DNA of 64,000 nucleotides from Sphagnum magellanicum (GCA_021904315.1 CM038917.1:17344041-17408040), one strand, 5' to 3'. Shown: positions 21,716 through 35,110, counted from the stretch's first letter. A program made the numbers and translations. The notes: a model not told the origin generated them from the letters alone.

Positions 21716-24700
21716 TCAATGGATTGCACTGCTCTTAAGCCGTAGAACGTCACTTTCATGTGCACTGAGTTCCCGTTTTAACTTCGCAATCTGTGCATGC
21801 ACCTGGGACAAATACAATATTTTAACATTGGTAACAACAAATAAGCAAAAACTGAACATTTTCAAACCTGAATTCAAAGCAAGGGAAAGTTCTTGATTGT
21901 GCAGTAGGTCAGCAGCATCAAAATAAATACACAGGTTAACAAATGCAGATATGGAACAAGGAAACTTGCACCACTCTGCTTTAACATCTAGTGGAATACT
22001 ACCTTGGATCTGACAATAAAAATGGTCTGGTAATCCTTCATGGGGCTATTCTAGCACAAGATACCTCAACTGGATCTCAATGGCAAACACAAGATCCATC
22101 CCATGTTCACATCAAAGGGGTATACTCTTTACCTGTTGACGGGTGGCAGTCAAAACAGCCAACTCATCAACTTCAGAGTGCTTCGGGAACCATTGACCCA
22201 AAGGATGCTCCTTGGTGTCCCCTTGCTTCCTCTCTAAAGAAGAATCATCCATTCCAGCAGCTGGTGCACAAAACAACTGATATAGGAGATCACCCACAGC
22301 TAACTTAAACTGGAACAAGGCATCTACTTGCACAATGCCTATCCTTGACCTGATGTACAGATAGTTGAATTGGCTAATGACATTGACAAATACCTTCTTA
22401 ACCATCCAAATGGCTGAAGCCCTGACTCTTAAGTGACACAGACAATACAGCAGACATTATGGTGGATAAAGGTCCAGGGAAGTGTCCCAAGCTTAAGCAA
22501 TGCCTCAACTAATGACTAGACCAGATGTGTGTCATGGGAAGAGACAGAAAGGGAATCAGGAGAGCAGGCAGGAAATGTGTTCCAAAAAACACAACTGTAA
22601 TAGACATTCAAAAAGATGGCCTGATTTAGCAACAAGTTTGTCACAACATAGTTCTTGCCCATATGAGCACCATCTAATTGTAAAAAGGTTGACCTCTGCC
22701 AGATTGGGGAGAGATCAGAAAGAAGACCTGAAGGAGCAGGGATCGATGACGGTGACCCAGAGACCACCACTGCAGGATGATTACAAATGCGTGCAAACAA
22801 AGCCTCTGAAGGCTCAGAAAATACAATTTCATCATAAGATTCCACTACCACTGGCTTCTTTGTTGTCTGAGGCCCTGACTCATCCTCGGGATAAAGCTTG
22901 AGGTGATGGAACCTGCAGCATCCAGTCCATTTTACATTTCTTCACATGTTGCAATTATGAACACCACTGAGGACAAAGCCACTGCAATCTACTGACAATG
23001 TAGTTGCCAGATACTAAGGACTGAAGGGAAGTTTGATGGGTCCCTTTGAGATGTACAGAAATAACATACAAATACAAAAAGTTACACTTACTGAAGTCCT
23101 TGTTGACAGACATCAGGGTATACTTTGATATATAGATGGAACATTAATATAGGTGCCTACGACTGTCTTTCAGACATTTCCCTGGAAAAAAAAGGCAACA
23201 GGAAGCATACATACAGTTCCAGAGGTTTCTCTGCAACATCAGGTTGGAAAAAAATGGTGATGCCAATCTCAAATTCACCCCATCCCGCTTCAGAAAGCTC
23301 AAAGGGGGGTGCCTCAACTGTCCTTGTTGGGTTACTAAAGCTATGATGAAGCTGAAATACTACTCTCTTTATTACCACTCCCAGATCCTCATTATCCACA
23401 CTCCGTAGATACACTGTCCATTTATGTGACTTAGATCTGCATTGAAGATCGCATTCCACATTAATCAAACCATTTTAGAGAATGGACAGGCATGTAACCT
23501 ATGAGCACTATGTACAACCAATCTAGAGAAATCTGCCGGTGACAGCACAATGTCAGCTGCAGAGGATTGAAGTCTGACTCTAGCAACTGCAGATTACTGT
23601 CAATTCTTCTATCATCAAAGTTGTGAATGTAACCCTTGATTCCTGTGGTTCAGATCTTTGGGTTGACCAGTATAGTCACCAAAAAACACTCAGTACATCT
23701 ATCAAAGAAGGAAGAGTCCCTTGTAGAAGAAAAATATTCAAGATGCTCGAAAACTGAATCACAGAGACATATAAATTAAGGGGAAAGGATGAATTTCGTA
23801 CTCTTCTGCCTTCTTCCCAAGCCAAAAGGAGATTGTCCCATAAGCAACAGGCACTATGAGTTCGACACCTTTCACCCTCTTCACTGGATTCTGTAGAGGT
23901 AGAAAATGTGAATGTAAGTTTATACTAAAAGTGTTCAAGAGATCCACATCACATTCCACTGCATGAAACATGAAAGAATGGATGTTCACTAAAACCTCGA
24001 GATAGATGAGGAGATAAACATGAACAAAATATATATATTGTTTCATGCCTGCCAAGCTTTCCCACACGCAGAAGGAAAAACATGTGACAAAGACAACAAG
24101 GAAGCCAGCGTAAAAGAATGAGACCTTTTTCTCATGATCATCAAGCAAGCCTGCAGTCTTGGCACGCTGCAAACGTTGAATGGCACTCACTTCAGTTTGC
24201 TCAATGCCAAACTTCTTGCCCACCACAGCTTGCGGCATCTTTCCCCTCAAAGCCACTATCTCATTAATCTGCACAAAGTTATTAGCACCAGTAACAACTT
24301 TCCATTGTTCATGACTCAAGAGACTTCCACGTTCCTTTTCTTCCAACAAACAAAAACAAAAGTGCAAAGAAAAAAAAAGATCATACTCCAAAGAATTCAC
24401 AGCAAAGCACATGAAAAAAACTGCGTACATACAAAGCGTGCATAAACGGAAACCACAAAGTGATGAGTGGCACCAGCAGCAGCAAGCACCTCTTCAGGGG
24501 TTAGGTCAGTGAGACGACGCTTGCGCTTGGAGTAAGCGGTAATACTACTAGTAACAGCGCCCGCTCCTCCTCCTCCTCCTCCGCCACTTGCTGCTACACC
24601 ACTGCTAGCCGCACTGGTAGTTGATCCAGACGGAAACGTAGCTTGATGGGGCGCGGACGCTTGACCGGAAGACGAGGCAGGCGACGACGAGGCCATCGCC

Positions 24701-24759
24701 GCACTCCCTTTTTGTTCCCGTGCGCTCCTGCCGGGCTCCGCAGTAGCAAAGTTCTTCAT
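21716..24759 (-). CDS. YAF9: YEATS-domain protein, YAF9/GAS41 family, with extended N-terminus
   Basis: Histone-acyl-lysine reader shared by the NuA4 acetyltransferase and SWR1 remodelling complexes; the closest recalled relative is Arabidopsis YAF9A/TAF14B. Minus-strand exons: 24759-24433, 24268-24125, 23890-23802, 23436-23215, 22912-22728, 22260-22133 and 21802-21716, giving 393 aa. The YEATS fold spans about 165-290: [63 protein letters not shown], then [14 protein letters not shown] and [13 protein letters not shown]. The C-terminus has the family's EHPLGQWF segment and a short coiled coil ([11 protein letters not shown]). Relatives are near 230-270 aa. The first two exons add about 157 residues before the YEATS domain: a Ser/Ala/Gly-rich head, a basic [10 protein letters not shown] patch and a helical region ([20 protein letters not shown]). 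Exon phases agree throughout. Confidence 0.88.
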
Positions 24760-25965
24760 CCCTCGCGCTTTTTCTCTTTTCCTTCCTTCCTTGCTTGTTC
24801 GTTCATCTCCCTCCGTCTTGTTGCTGGTGGCATCCGTCAGGGGGACGTGAAACGTACCGGACGCGGGAGCTACCGGGCCGTTGTAAGGGGGGCAGCCCAG
24901 TGGATGGGAATCTTAAGCTTGGATGAAATCTAAAGAGCCATATTTTTAAAACCAAGTACCTAATAAGCCCTAAGCCTACTATGCTTCATGTAGGTAGATA
25001 GGTAGTAGGTATGAAGTGGCTTTTTTTTTTTCCTTTGTTTTCTGAAGAGGTTAGCCTACATTAGAAGAATTCTGTTGTAAGGGGTTGTGGAGTCAGACAT
25101 GTGCTAGCTTAAATCTTTTGGACCAGAGTTAACAAGTAAAATATTAATACTACATGGTTTTTTAATACCATGGTACCTTGGTGGCTTCAGCACACATTAT
25201 ATTATTTTTATAAATGCTGAAATCTTCAATTTTTAATTTTCTTGAATAACCCAATTTTTGGGAAGGAAAATTAAACAATCTTTTGGACTATTCATGACCT
25301 TTTTTTTCAAATTAAAATGGAATCTTGAAAATAATTAATTGACTATTTACTAGACATATGTTGAAGTTTGCATTTATACTAGAGTCATTTCAATAGGTAC
25401 CTGTGAAAATAATGTAAATCACTTTTTTTTAAATTCTAGTGTATTTGGAGGGCACTTTTTATATTTATTAATATCACTCCTAGAAAAGAGGGATGGATCT
25501 TATGCCTCCTCATAAGGAATGTGAAAAAAAAGTAGGCATAAAATCTCTCTCCTTCATCACTACATATGTTTAATGTAGGTTAATGTTGTTAGAACAAGGT
25601 GGTTCTGAAATAAGCTTAAGTGTTAACAACATTTTTTCTCCTCATCATAGAGGCCATAAAGAAAAGCATTGAATGACACAACTATTACATCTAGCACAAG
25701 AAGAATATTTGAATTTAAGTAATTCATTTCATTTTAGTTTGTGATTAGATTACAAATCAATTCCAAATTTGATGCATTGCACATCAAGCATATTTCAAGG
25801 ACATAAAGTTGGAAGCATATGGTTCTATGATTTATGATTTCCAAAATGTTGTACTATTACTTATATGTTGATTGACCTTTAAAATGCAAGGCAAGTTCAA
25901 TGTCAAGCTTGTTTACCTCATCATTTTGTCCAACTTTTTATCACATTATAATTATCTAATGTGTC
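24760..25965. other. YAF9 promoter, then AT-rich spacer
   Basis: The first 150 bases upstream of the YAF9 start are GC-rich and pyrimidine-rich, fitting a promoter or leader. Beyond about 24950 the sequence becomes strongly AT-rich with many homopolymers and no coding signal. Confidence 0.5.
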
Positions 25966-26221
25966 TAAAGGTGGGGCCACACTTGAAGATAGGATTTTTT
26001 TTCCATTTTTTCGTAACATCTAGAAAAGTGGCACCTATCACCCTAAAATTAACTATCATTAATTTTCTACCTACTTCCTAACTTTTTATCTATTGCTTGT
26101 CCACACATACACTTTTAGAACAAGGGTTAACTTTTTCAAGGTTTTTCAAAGTAGTGGCCACACGTCATGTGATGATGTTATGAAGTTTTTTTTTTTTCCT
26201 TCCATCACCATCATCACCGTT

Positions 26222-26400
26222 ATTAGCATTCCCTTCGCATATTTCTGAACTTTGCTTCAAAGGTTCCTTCTCCAACAACATTTCTACCGGACTTTACTTT
26301 AAAGTTTCCTTCTCCAACAACATCTCTACCAAACTTTGCTTGAAGGCTTCCTTCTCCAAGAACGTCTTTGTTGGACTCTATTTCAAAGCTTACTTCTTCA
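26222..26400. repeat. Three-unit tandem repeat inside the Harbinger element
   Basis: About 48-base units each contain TTCCTTCTCCAA followed by a CTTTG or CTTTA block. The minus strand is open through it and would read repeats of the form GEG(x)FxxKxGRxVV. It is probably a non-coding minisatellite of the transposon's subterminal region. Confidence 0.6.
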
Positions 26401-26979
26401 CTAATGTACAAGGTGAGCCACTTTCAAAATTTATGATTCACATTCTGACTTTCTTTTCTTTAATCGCCATTGTTGTAGTTGTAACAAACTTTTCACAATT
26501 CAAACATCATGTTTTTTTACTACCTTCTTTTGAAAAACAAATTCCTTGTGTTGTTTTTTAAGGTTTTAGCTACAATAATTCAGATTTTGTGTTGTGCATT
26601 ATTCTTGTTTTGTGTTGATTTTTGTGTTGTAAGTTTTGTCATAAGGGAAAATCAACATGGACAACGAAGAGTGGGTGGTCATAATGGGGATTTTTGTTCT
26701 CCTTATTAAAATTCTTCAATAGGTTGTGACATATAGGACCTACACCAGCCATTTTTGTATTTGACAGATGTCATTATTGACAACATGTAATCTTTCATTA
26801 TAACTATGGTTCTATAATTTGTAATTGTCAAGCAATTTGTTTACATTTGGATCAGATCTAGGCTATTGGGTTAAACTACATAGTACCACCTTGTTCTTCG
26901 TGTTTTACTAACTAAGTATGATGACTAACTATGGATTCAAAATTTCAAAATGTTGAAGGAAATGTTAAATTCGACATTA

Positions 26980-27760
26980 CAAAAAAATTGAAACCACTAA
27001 TTGTAGATAAGGATACAAGGTATAGGTTTGCAATCCATGTAAACATTAGGGTTGCTTGCGTTATCTATAATTCTCTTATGGTTCAAACATGTTGACATGC
27101 AACAAGTTATTTACAATTAGCAAATCCATTGTGGGGCTTGTTATTTGTGAATTGTTAAAGTTGTGAACATCATGTTCAAAAGTCTTATAGCATGGCCCAT
27201 GGGACAAAAGATGGAAAACGTGATGTTAGAGTTCAAAAACTTGTGTGGATTATTGAATGTGCATGGCATAATATAGATGGTACACATACATTTCAAAATC
27301 TAAACCCAAACTTGATTTTGTTGAAGACTACTATTTTCATAAGATTAAAGGATATTTAATTGTCACACAAGTTGTTAATGTTAGAGAGAAGGCCATAGAC
27401 ATTTATGTTGGTTTAATTAGAAGTGTGAATAATTTTCAAATTTTGCAAAAATTAAGTTTGTACAAGCAAGCCCAATACTGGGGATTGTTTAGCATGGAAA
27501 AGGGAAGTCAATATGGTTTCAATATTTACTTGTTGTGGTGACAAGGGGTACTCATTGCTACCATTGATAATAACACCTCACAAAGAAGGGCAAAACCATT
27601 CTATTCTTAAAATTTTGTACAACAAAAAACACAAACATAGATGGTCTTTAGTAAAAAATGCCTTTGGCATCTTGAAGAAGACTCTAGGGAAATTTTGAGC
27701 AAAATTGAATTGGATATCACATTGGTTCCAAATATTTTTACCCATTGTTGTTTTATGCAC
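26980..27760 (+). pseudogene. Harbinger (HARBI1-like) transposase remnant
   Basis: The three forward frames together carry the order of blocks seen in plant PIF/Harbinger transposases. These are LKPLIVDKDTRYRFAI and IRVACVIY, an SKSIVGLVICELLK segment, WPMGQKM, the catalytic IDGTH, a GYLIVTQVVNV segment, DKGYSLLPLIITPHK, and NAFGILKKTLGKF. These would act as cut-and-paste DDE transposase. Several stops and frame changes separate the blocks, so it cannot make an active protein as read. No corrected protein is given. Confidence 0.75.
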
Positions 27761-29159
27761 AACTTGATCCTTGGTAGGAAGTAGTTAAACATTCAAAAGT
27801 TAACTTCAAGTTCTTGAGTTGAAAACAACACAAGACATTCAAAGGAATTTTTCTATGTCTAATGTAGAGGTGCATGTAGGGCTAGAAGGACAAGAACACT
27901 CAAGTGATCAACATCAGAAATAATTAGAGATTTACTAAATAACTCAATGAATTTAGGTATGATTTATCAAACAATAGTCATCCCAAATGTTCACATTGAC
28001 ATTGTGTCTATTTTCAAAAAATCAAATGTATGTGAATTGCACAGTCTAGTCTAACATGATCTACATATATATAAAAAAATGTAGGTATTATTTTTTATAA
28101 TCATCCTATTTAGCATCATCAATTTTTTTCAAAGAATTAAATTTGGGTTCCCATGGTCTAGTTTGGTTTTACATTGGTACATTAAAAATAATTGTAGGTA
28201 GTTATATCCACTATAATCATCCCATTAACATGAATTATTCAATTGATTTCAAAAAATTAAGTTTAAATTGTTAATTTGGTCTAATATGATTTGTACATCA
28301 AAGAAAATTACAAGTACACATGCTTTCAAAGAACAAGGTTTGGGTTTAGTGGGTCCTTATTATCAAAACCAGTTTCTATGTCTAGCAATCCTTGTTGTAT
28401 TAAGGAGATTGGTGACCTTTGATTATTATTTCTTATAAATGTTCAGCCCATGATCCTTGTCAAACTAATAATGGCTTTCACCACATTCATTTGTGAGTGA
28501 TTTATCCCTTCATCTTTGTGTTTAAAGTATTAAAGTTGTTCCTACAAGATTTTGAATTGGGTTTTCTTTCATTGATTTTCAATTCCTAAATTCATTGCTT
28601 GAATATGATTTATTGAATCCACAAGGGCCTTGGATCCCTTTTCTGTTACATCCACCAAACTATTTTGAAGAATAGATTCCTTCTAGCACACCCTTGTGTT
28701 GCCAATGTAACATACACTTGAAGGCGGTCCTTTTGTAGTGTGATCACCAACTTGCTTTGAAGATTTTATAATTGTAGCATGTGCATTGTTGTTGGGTTTT
28801 GGTGGACAATTTCTCATTGATGGAATCTAAGCATGTGAGGAGAATGTTGAAGCAGGAGTTTCGAAAACCTAGTTCCTTTTTTTGTTGAATTGTTATGCAC
28901 TTGAAATGTGATAGGGCTTTGTAGAAGAGCTCCATCGTGATGTGCATTTGCATTTTCATTGAGTAAAACTATGAGTGTTACAAGACTACTTGAAACCATG
29001 GGTGTTGTGGGATTATATGGAACTGTGGTTGGTGTTACAAGATTAGAAATCAAGTTGCCATTAATATTGAACATTGTGTGCATTAATTTTGGATCCAAGT
29101 CAGCTTCACACAGTTGGGATCCTTCACTGCTTATTGCTACAAATTATGTTTCTTGAAGA

Positions 29160-29600
29160 AGGGGGTTGTACACAACATCGTTTGGAGATCCATGAAGTCC
29201 CTAGAATGTGGTGGTTGAAATATGGGCCTTGTTTTCATGAAAGCATTGATTATTTCATGGATGTTCATGTTGAACATCTTAAGCAAGTTCGTGGAGATTT
29301 TATTTGCAATACAGACATATTCAATAACTTTTCATTGTGTCCCATCCCGACCATGTAGTCCCAAATTCATTTGTAATCACTATATAATGTTGTCCATTTC
29401 TCCTTGCATGTTTGCCCAATTCTAACATGTGCATTATGGCCACATCCCATCATTAATGTTGCAATTTTCTTCCATTTCACAATTGTGTTTTTGAAGCAAT
29501 CTTTGGAATCCACTACACCAAATGAAGCATTGTGTTCATGTTTTTTTGCTTGAACAAGGGAAACGATTTTTTGGTGTTCCTAGTTTGGTCATATGAGCTT
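29160..29600 (-). pseudogene. Myb/trihelix-like DNA-binding protein remnant of Harbinger
   Basis: The minus strand shows WKKIATLM, GQTCKEKWTTLYSDYK, IWDY, NEKLLNMS and, after a frame change, FMKTRPIFQPPHSRDFMD. This pattern matches the Myb/SANT-like protein carried next to the transposase in plant Harbinger elements, which helps bind the ends. A stop after SDYK and later shifts show decay. Confidence 0.65.
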
Positions 29601-30402
29601 CTTGATGGATCTAATTTTAGTCATAGAATTATCAACATAGGCTTTTGGTTTTCTTTTACCGTTGCTTTTGTTCTTTGATCTAGATGGTGCAGCAATAGGT
29701 GGAATTGAACTATCACTATTAAGTTTAAGAATCCTTGTGCATAATGAACAAATGAACGTAATGCAAATTTGTCAATACATTTGTTATTTTAATGCAATTA
29801 TTCGTGTTGCATTTTGTGTGATCCATTAATTTATTTGACAACATGGCAATTTAATGAAGACATTATTTACATGGATCCTCGTTGTTGAATTTTGGTTCCA
29901 TGTTTTGGCTCAATTGTTGTTATTCTTACAAAGGACTATTGTTTACGTTGATGTAAGAGAGTTGTTAATTAAAGAGAATTGTTGTTTGTTTTGTTCCGAG
30001 GGAGTTGTTTTTGCATTATTGCAAAGGAGTTGTTGTTTATGACACTATGTTACTACAAGTCTAGGAAAGCAACAAAGTTTGGGCAAAAGTCCTCACCAAG
30101 GTTGAAGGCATTAAGCGGGAGTGCTTACCAACTTCAAAGGCTTCAAAACTAAGTTACCATTCAATAATTTGGGACTTTTTTTTAAAGTTAGTTACCTTTT
30201 TAAAAATTTCAAAAAAAATCAACTTTTGTAAATTTGGAGGTAGCAAGAGAGTTAGTTAACTTCAAATTACCTTTCCCCTCCACGTTAGCATCATTGTAGG
30301 ATTTAGCGATAGCTACCTCTATATGTGTGGTTACAACACTAACTTTAACGCCACTAACTTTGAGTTAACTCTTATTTACCTCTAAATGTGGCCCCACCCT
30401 AG

Positions 30403-33400
30403 CACATTTTGTGTCTTAGTTGTTACATCAACTCTTTAATGTTAATGTTTTTCATATTGTAACATGCAATAACAAAGATCACATGTGAAAGGAAAACCAC
30501 ATGTATATTTGACTTATCATCAACTCTTGAAATGCCTTTTTTAATAGACCAAAGTTGTTTTTTATTACAACTTTAACACAACATAACTACTTGTTATACA
30601 AAGCCTTTGGAATGGGATGTCAAACTTATGTTTGTTTGTGAAGCACCATTAACCATGGAAGCAACATATACTCCTTGTTTTTTATTATGATAACTTGATG
30701 TTTTCATATGAATTATGTTAATTAAATAGATATCCCCATGTAGCTCTTCAATAGATTGAAAATATTTATTAGTATTTGACATTATTTATAGACCATAACA
30801 TCCTTGCAAATACATCAATAAATTATTTCCCATGGTCAACAATGGCCATGTTGTAGTTGCATATTCTACAACTTTGATTTGAAGGATTAAAATATTAACC
30901 TAAATTGCAAAAACTTAGACTTTTCACTTTTGAATGTGAATTTGAGCCACATCATGACCACCTTGATACTTGACAATCCTAATGACTCTTTGAAATCTTC
31001 CATGACATGTTACAAATTCACAACAACAAAACTTGAGTTTTCCATTCAACCATTTTTCTAAGTGATTTGATGTTCATGCATTATGGTGATTTTTTTTGTT
31101 AAAATGATTTTTTATCTTTTTGTTTTTGTATGTATTGAATCTTGAAATTGAATACATGATTTATTTGTTTGCTTCATTGTCTTATTTTCATGGTTGAAAT
31201 GGTAATTCTTATGTGTTGATTATTTGGGGTAGGGTTCAATGCCTCTCAATCTTGTCTAGATTATAGAATCAAGTGATCCAAAAAATAGCAAACATAAAAT
31301 TCACAAGGATTAACAATAATCAAAATTCAATATAAAGGTGGGTTGCTATGAGTCACCATGCATGTACAATTCAACTTTCATGTACTAAAAGTTATTTCAA
31401 GGTTCAAAGTGTGAAAATTAGTTAAAAATTGGTAATGTGAATGAGACTAACTAAAACCTTAAAACTTAGACCTAAAAAGTTTTTAAATTTTTTAAAGACT
31501 TAGAGACTTGGTCCTTAAAACTTAAGAATCTATACCCAAAAACTTGAGATTTTATTTAATAATTATTAACTCTAAAATTAACTCACCCCAAGTTAATCTT
31601 TAAAACATTTCGAGCCTATACCTAAATTTGCATTTTTGATATATTATTAATTAAAATTATGTGATGTTATGCAACTTTTCGTCATATTTTTCATAATGTG
31701 GATATTATTTTTCAATTAGATGAAAACAATAAGATTTGCCTATAACAAAAAATGTGATGAATGACTCAACCATGATAAACAACCTAAACATGGTTGTGTT
31801 CCAATGGTGTTTTGTTCTCATGACCAACTGATGGTGTGATGGTTTTGGGCATCTTTTTCACCTAACAATTAATGATGTCATGCATGTATGGAACAAATGA
31901 TTTTGAGGACATCTAATTCAAGGACTATATTTACACCATTGAAAACTTAGAGGCATGTTGACAATGAAAGAATGTATTGGTGTCTTTTAATGAATTGTTC
32001 CTTATGTAAGCACATTTTTAGAACAACTAAAATATAACATGTTGGGGCCTTGTAAAAAATAAAAAAGGATTATTCATTAAATTGATGAATGTTAATATGA
32101 AAAAATATTTTTATAATTATTGAATCATGAATGTTGGGATTAAGGTTCATAATGCATGTTGATTTGATGTAGTGTTTTGTTATTAATGATTAAATAAGTT
32201 AAATATAATTTAATATGAGACCATGGTTTATTGATTAGGATTTCATTGAAATTTGATATAAATTTGTTTTCATTTGATAAAATTGTAACAAAAACCTAGT
32301 GTACATGTGTGCCTTTTATCATGGGGTGAAAGCACACTAAGCCCCCCCAAAATTGTAGTCATATGTATAATATTTATATAATTAAATTTTTTGGTAATGT
32401 ATGGACATCACATTTTGGATTATTTTTTCTTGTTTCAAGTATATTTGATTAGCTTTAGACTTCATCCAATCAATTATTTTGAAAAATTCAACAAGCATTG
32501 AAAATTTTGAACATATGGAGTATATTCATGACAAAATAAAACCCGTCACAAAGTTTGAAAATTTGAATATATACTTCAAAATTAAGGTTGTGGATGGAAT
32601 TCTTGGGTGAATTTTTTTATGATGTATGATATTGATATACATCAATTAAATCTAGGACAATTTAGAAATTTAAAGTTTTTGGATGAAATTTCATTCAAAA
32701 AATGTGTTTTTTTGTATTTGTTTAATGATGAATGCATAATAATATCTTATTTTTAGGAAAAAACCACTACCATATCAAAGAGGAGGAGATTTTATAAATG
32801 GGCATTACCCATAATTTTTTCAATTTTCTTTTGTTTGGTAATGTTTCATGAATCATAAACATGAAGCCCTATGGCCGTTGAAAAATTGTAAGTTATATAC
32901 TTTGTGTACATTGATTGTATTCAATTCTCCTCATCTAACCATTGAATCAAAATGAATTAACTTTGAGGTCAAAAATGTTGTTATGCAAATTTAAAAATTT
33001 TTAACTTATTTTTAGGATAACCAAAGGATGCCATCAATATTTTAACTTACTATGTATTATAAGATTTGTTATACATCACTTTTTTTGAACAAAAGTGGTT
33101 CACCCTTAGTATGTTTTCACCCCATGGATGACATTCTTAACATCATATTTAGCATCAATAAACATCACTACCATCATCATTGTTAATATCATCACCAACA
33201 TCATTACGGATGGAATTTATCCATGGACATCCACCTTTCATCCTTTTATCTATTATACATTCATAATGTTGTCAACATTTTACCGAAGAAAAATTCCTTG
33301 TAATATTTTGAAATATCTTGAATTAGTTTAAGATATTTTGAGATATTTTTTGTTGAATTAGGTCCCTAAAAGGTATACATGGAGATAATTTTCTTCATGT

Positions 33401-35018
33401 TATTTTTAATATATTCAACACCAATTTTTGGAACAATTTTACACCATAATCATGTTTTTTTTTTCATGTTTTCATATCAAAGTGATGTTTAAACTTACAA
33501 CTTACACACCTCATGTTCTTATCTGTGGTATCTATGTTCCATGATTTGGACTTAGATCTAAACATGTTTTTGTCATGGTTGGTTCATGTCTTTTGGAAAT
33601 ATATTTATTTTGGTTATTTCATGCCCATGGCAATTGTCATATATGTTGAAATTGGGAAAAAAAATGGTGTTATTCATCCACTTTTGTAGTAGGGAAACAT
33701 GTGTCACATGTGTTTGATTAATTATTTTTTGTGTAAGTGTGAAACCATGTAAATTCATATTAAATTATGGAATACCATGTAAGTATAAATGCAAATGATT
33801 CAAACTTACCTATTGTGTAAATTTGTGTAAATAATAAATCCATGTAAATTTTTGAAAAAAAGGAAAAAATCTTGCAAAAATTTTCAATATTGATGCCATG
33901 GCAAACAATTCAATGCATCACATAAATGTCCAAAGTATAATATCATCTCATTAATAAAATCAATGCTAATAATGTAAGAACTTGACACTATTGTTGTTGG
34001 TTGTTACAATTGTAAACAAAAAACACTGAAATTTGCATAGTTAGACCATGATTAAAGCAAATCACGTGCTTTACAAAACTTTGTAATGCATTTTGAACAA
34101 AATTTCACTATCAAGCTCTAAGTATGAACATAAGGGTGGGTGTTGTCAATTTGTGACATATATTCACGTAAAGGATTGTTTTCACAATGAAAATCCTTCA
34201 ACATTACACAACAATGATTCTATGCCTACAACTTTCACTTGAAAGTAAACAAAAAGACCACATAAACTCAAAAACATATAGATAAAGTGGGGCTTGGGCT
34301 TCTTAAACTTTCAAACCTCAAAATGATAATGGCCAAAACCACAAAGAAAAATGTTACAATCATTTTGTAAAACCTAATTGTTTACACTTACCCTACCAAA
34401 TACATTTACATGAGGCAATTTAAATGTAAATGAAAAATTTATTTTTCGCTTGTAAATATAAAAACTTGGGTTGTTCATTATTGCGCACTACCAATGATGA
34501 TCAACTAATCATATAATGAAAAATAAAATCAATATGAAAATATTAAATGACATTGCATGGAATTTGAATTCAATTCAATTCAAATCAATTCCAATTCAAT
34601 TGAAGTCAATTCAACAATTGGATTAAAGGTCGTTTTAGACATGGGTCCAAGGAGCAATGTTTAATGAAATTGAACATTCCAATCGGTCAAGAATTTTAAA
34701 TTGGTCCTAAGGTCTTTAAATAAAGGTCTGAGACTAAGACAAATCAAATTGTGATTTAGCCTAAAAGGAATAATTTTGTAGGGAGAACAATTGGTTTGAA
34801 CCAAAAAAAATAGCTTAAAGGATAATTCATGGTTTGGAAAACCAAAGTGTAAGTAAGGGTTCAAGATTGCTCATTTCTTTGTTTTTGTTTTTTTCCAATA
34901 TTTTCTTTTACCCTTGCTATTCAAATTTATGGAAATGGAAGACATGGTAAGGATTGAGGACATTGTGAAAGTACACTAACTCACCCATTCTTTACTAATT
35001 CTAAAGTTGACATAGTTG
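30403..35018. other. AT-rich repeat-derived desert
   Basis: No gene was found. Open frames are short and low in complexity. AATTC-type simple repeat text lies at about 34557-34617, and an A/T-rich ACCATCATCATT-type stretch near 33170-33215. Probably old, unrecognisable transposon sequence. Confidence 0.55.
34557..34617. repeat. Imperfect AATTCAATTC simple repeat
   Basis: Repeated AATTC, ATTCA and AATTG units, partly self-complementary. Confidence 0.75.
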
Positions 35019-35110
35019 CACTACTACAAAATGTGGATGTAGTTCACTAGTCCTCGTTCACTAGACTAGTGAATTCACTGCTTCTTCATTGGTCCGCGTT
35101 CATTACAACC
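35019..35110 (+). mobile_element. Possible CACTA-type transposon terminus
   Basis: Starts CACTACTACAAAATG, matching the CACTACTACAAAA end common to plant CACTA (En/Spm) elements. It is followed by clustered motifs GTTCACTAG, CACTAGACTAGTG and AGTGAATTCA, resembling subterminal repeats. No partner end ending TAGTG was found to the right and no transposase was recognised, so this is a lone end. Confidence 0.4.

Larger units (their letters stand above)
25966..30402. mobile_element. PIF/Harbinger-type DNA transposon, decayed
   Basis: The two ends are inverted copies: GGTGGGGCCACACTT from 25970 and, on the opposite strand inward from 30399, GGGTGGGGCCACATTT. They are flanked by TAA (25966-25968) and TAG (30400-30402), close to the TWA target duplication of PIF/Harbinger elements. 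Inside are the two genes expected of an autonomous member: a DDE transposase remnant (plus strand, 26980-27760) and a Myb/trihelix-like DNA-binding protein remnant (minus strand, about 29160-29600), pointing at each other. Both are broken by stops and shifts. Terminal similarity falls quickly past about 16 bases. Confidence 0.65.

Noticed and set aside
22500-22901. 133-codon plus-strand frame
   Set aside because: Antisense shadow of the YAF9 exon 22912-22728 and its intron.
33680-33700. TTTTGTAGTAGGG as the partner of the CACTA-like end at 35019
   Set aside because: It lies on the outer side of that end, so the orientation is wrong for the same element, and the final TAGTG is absent.
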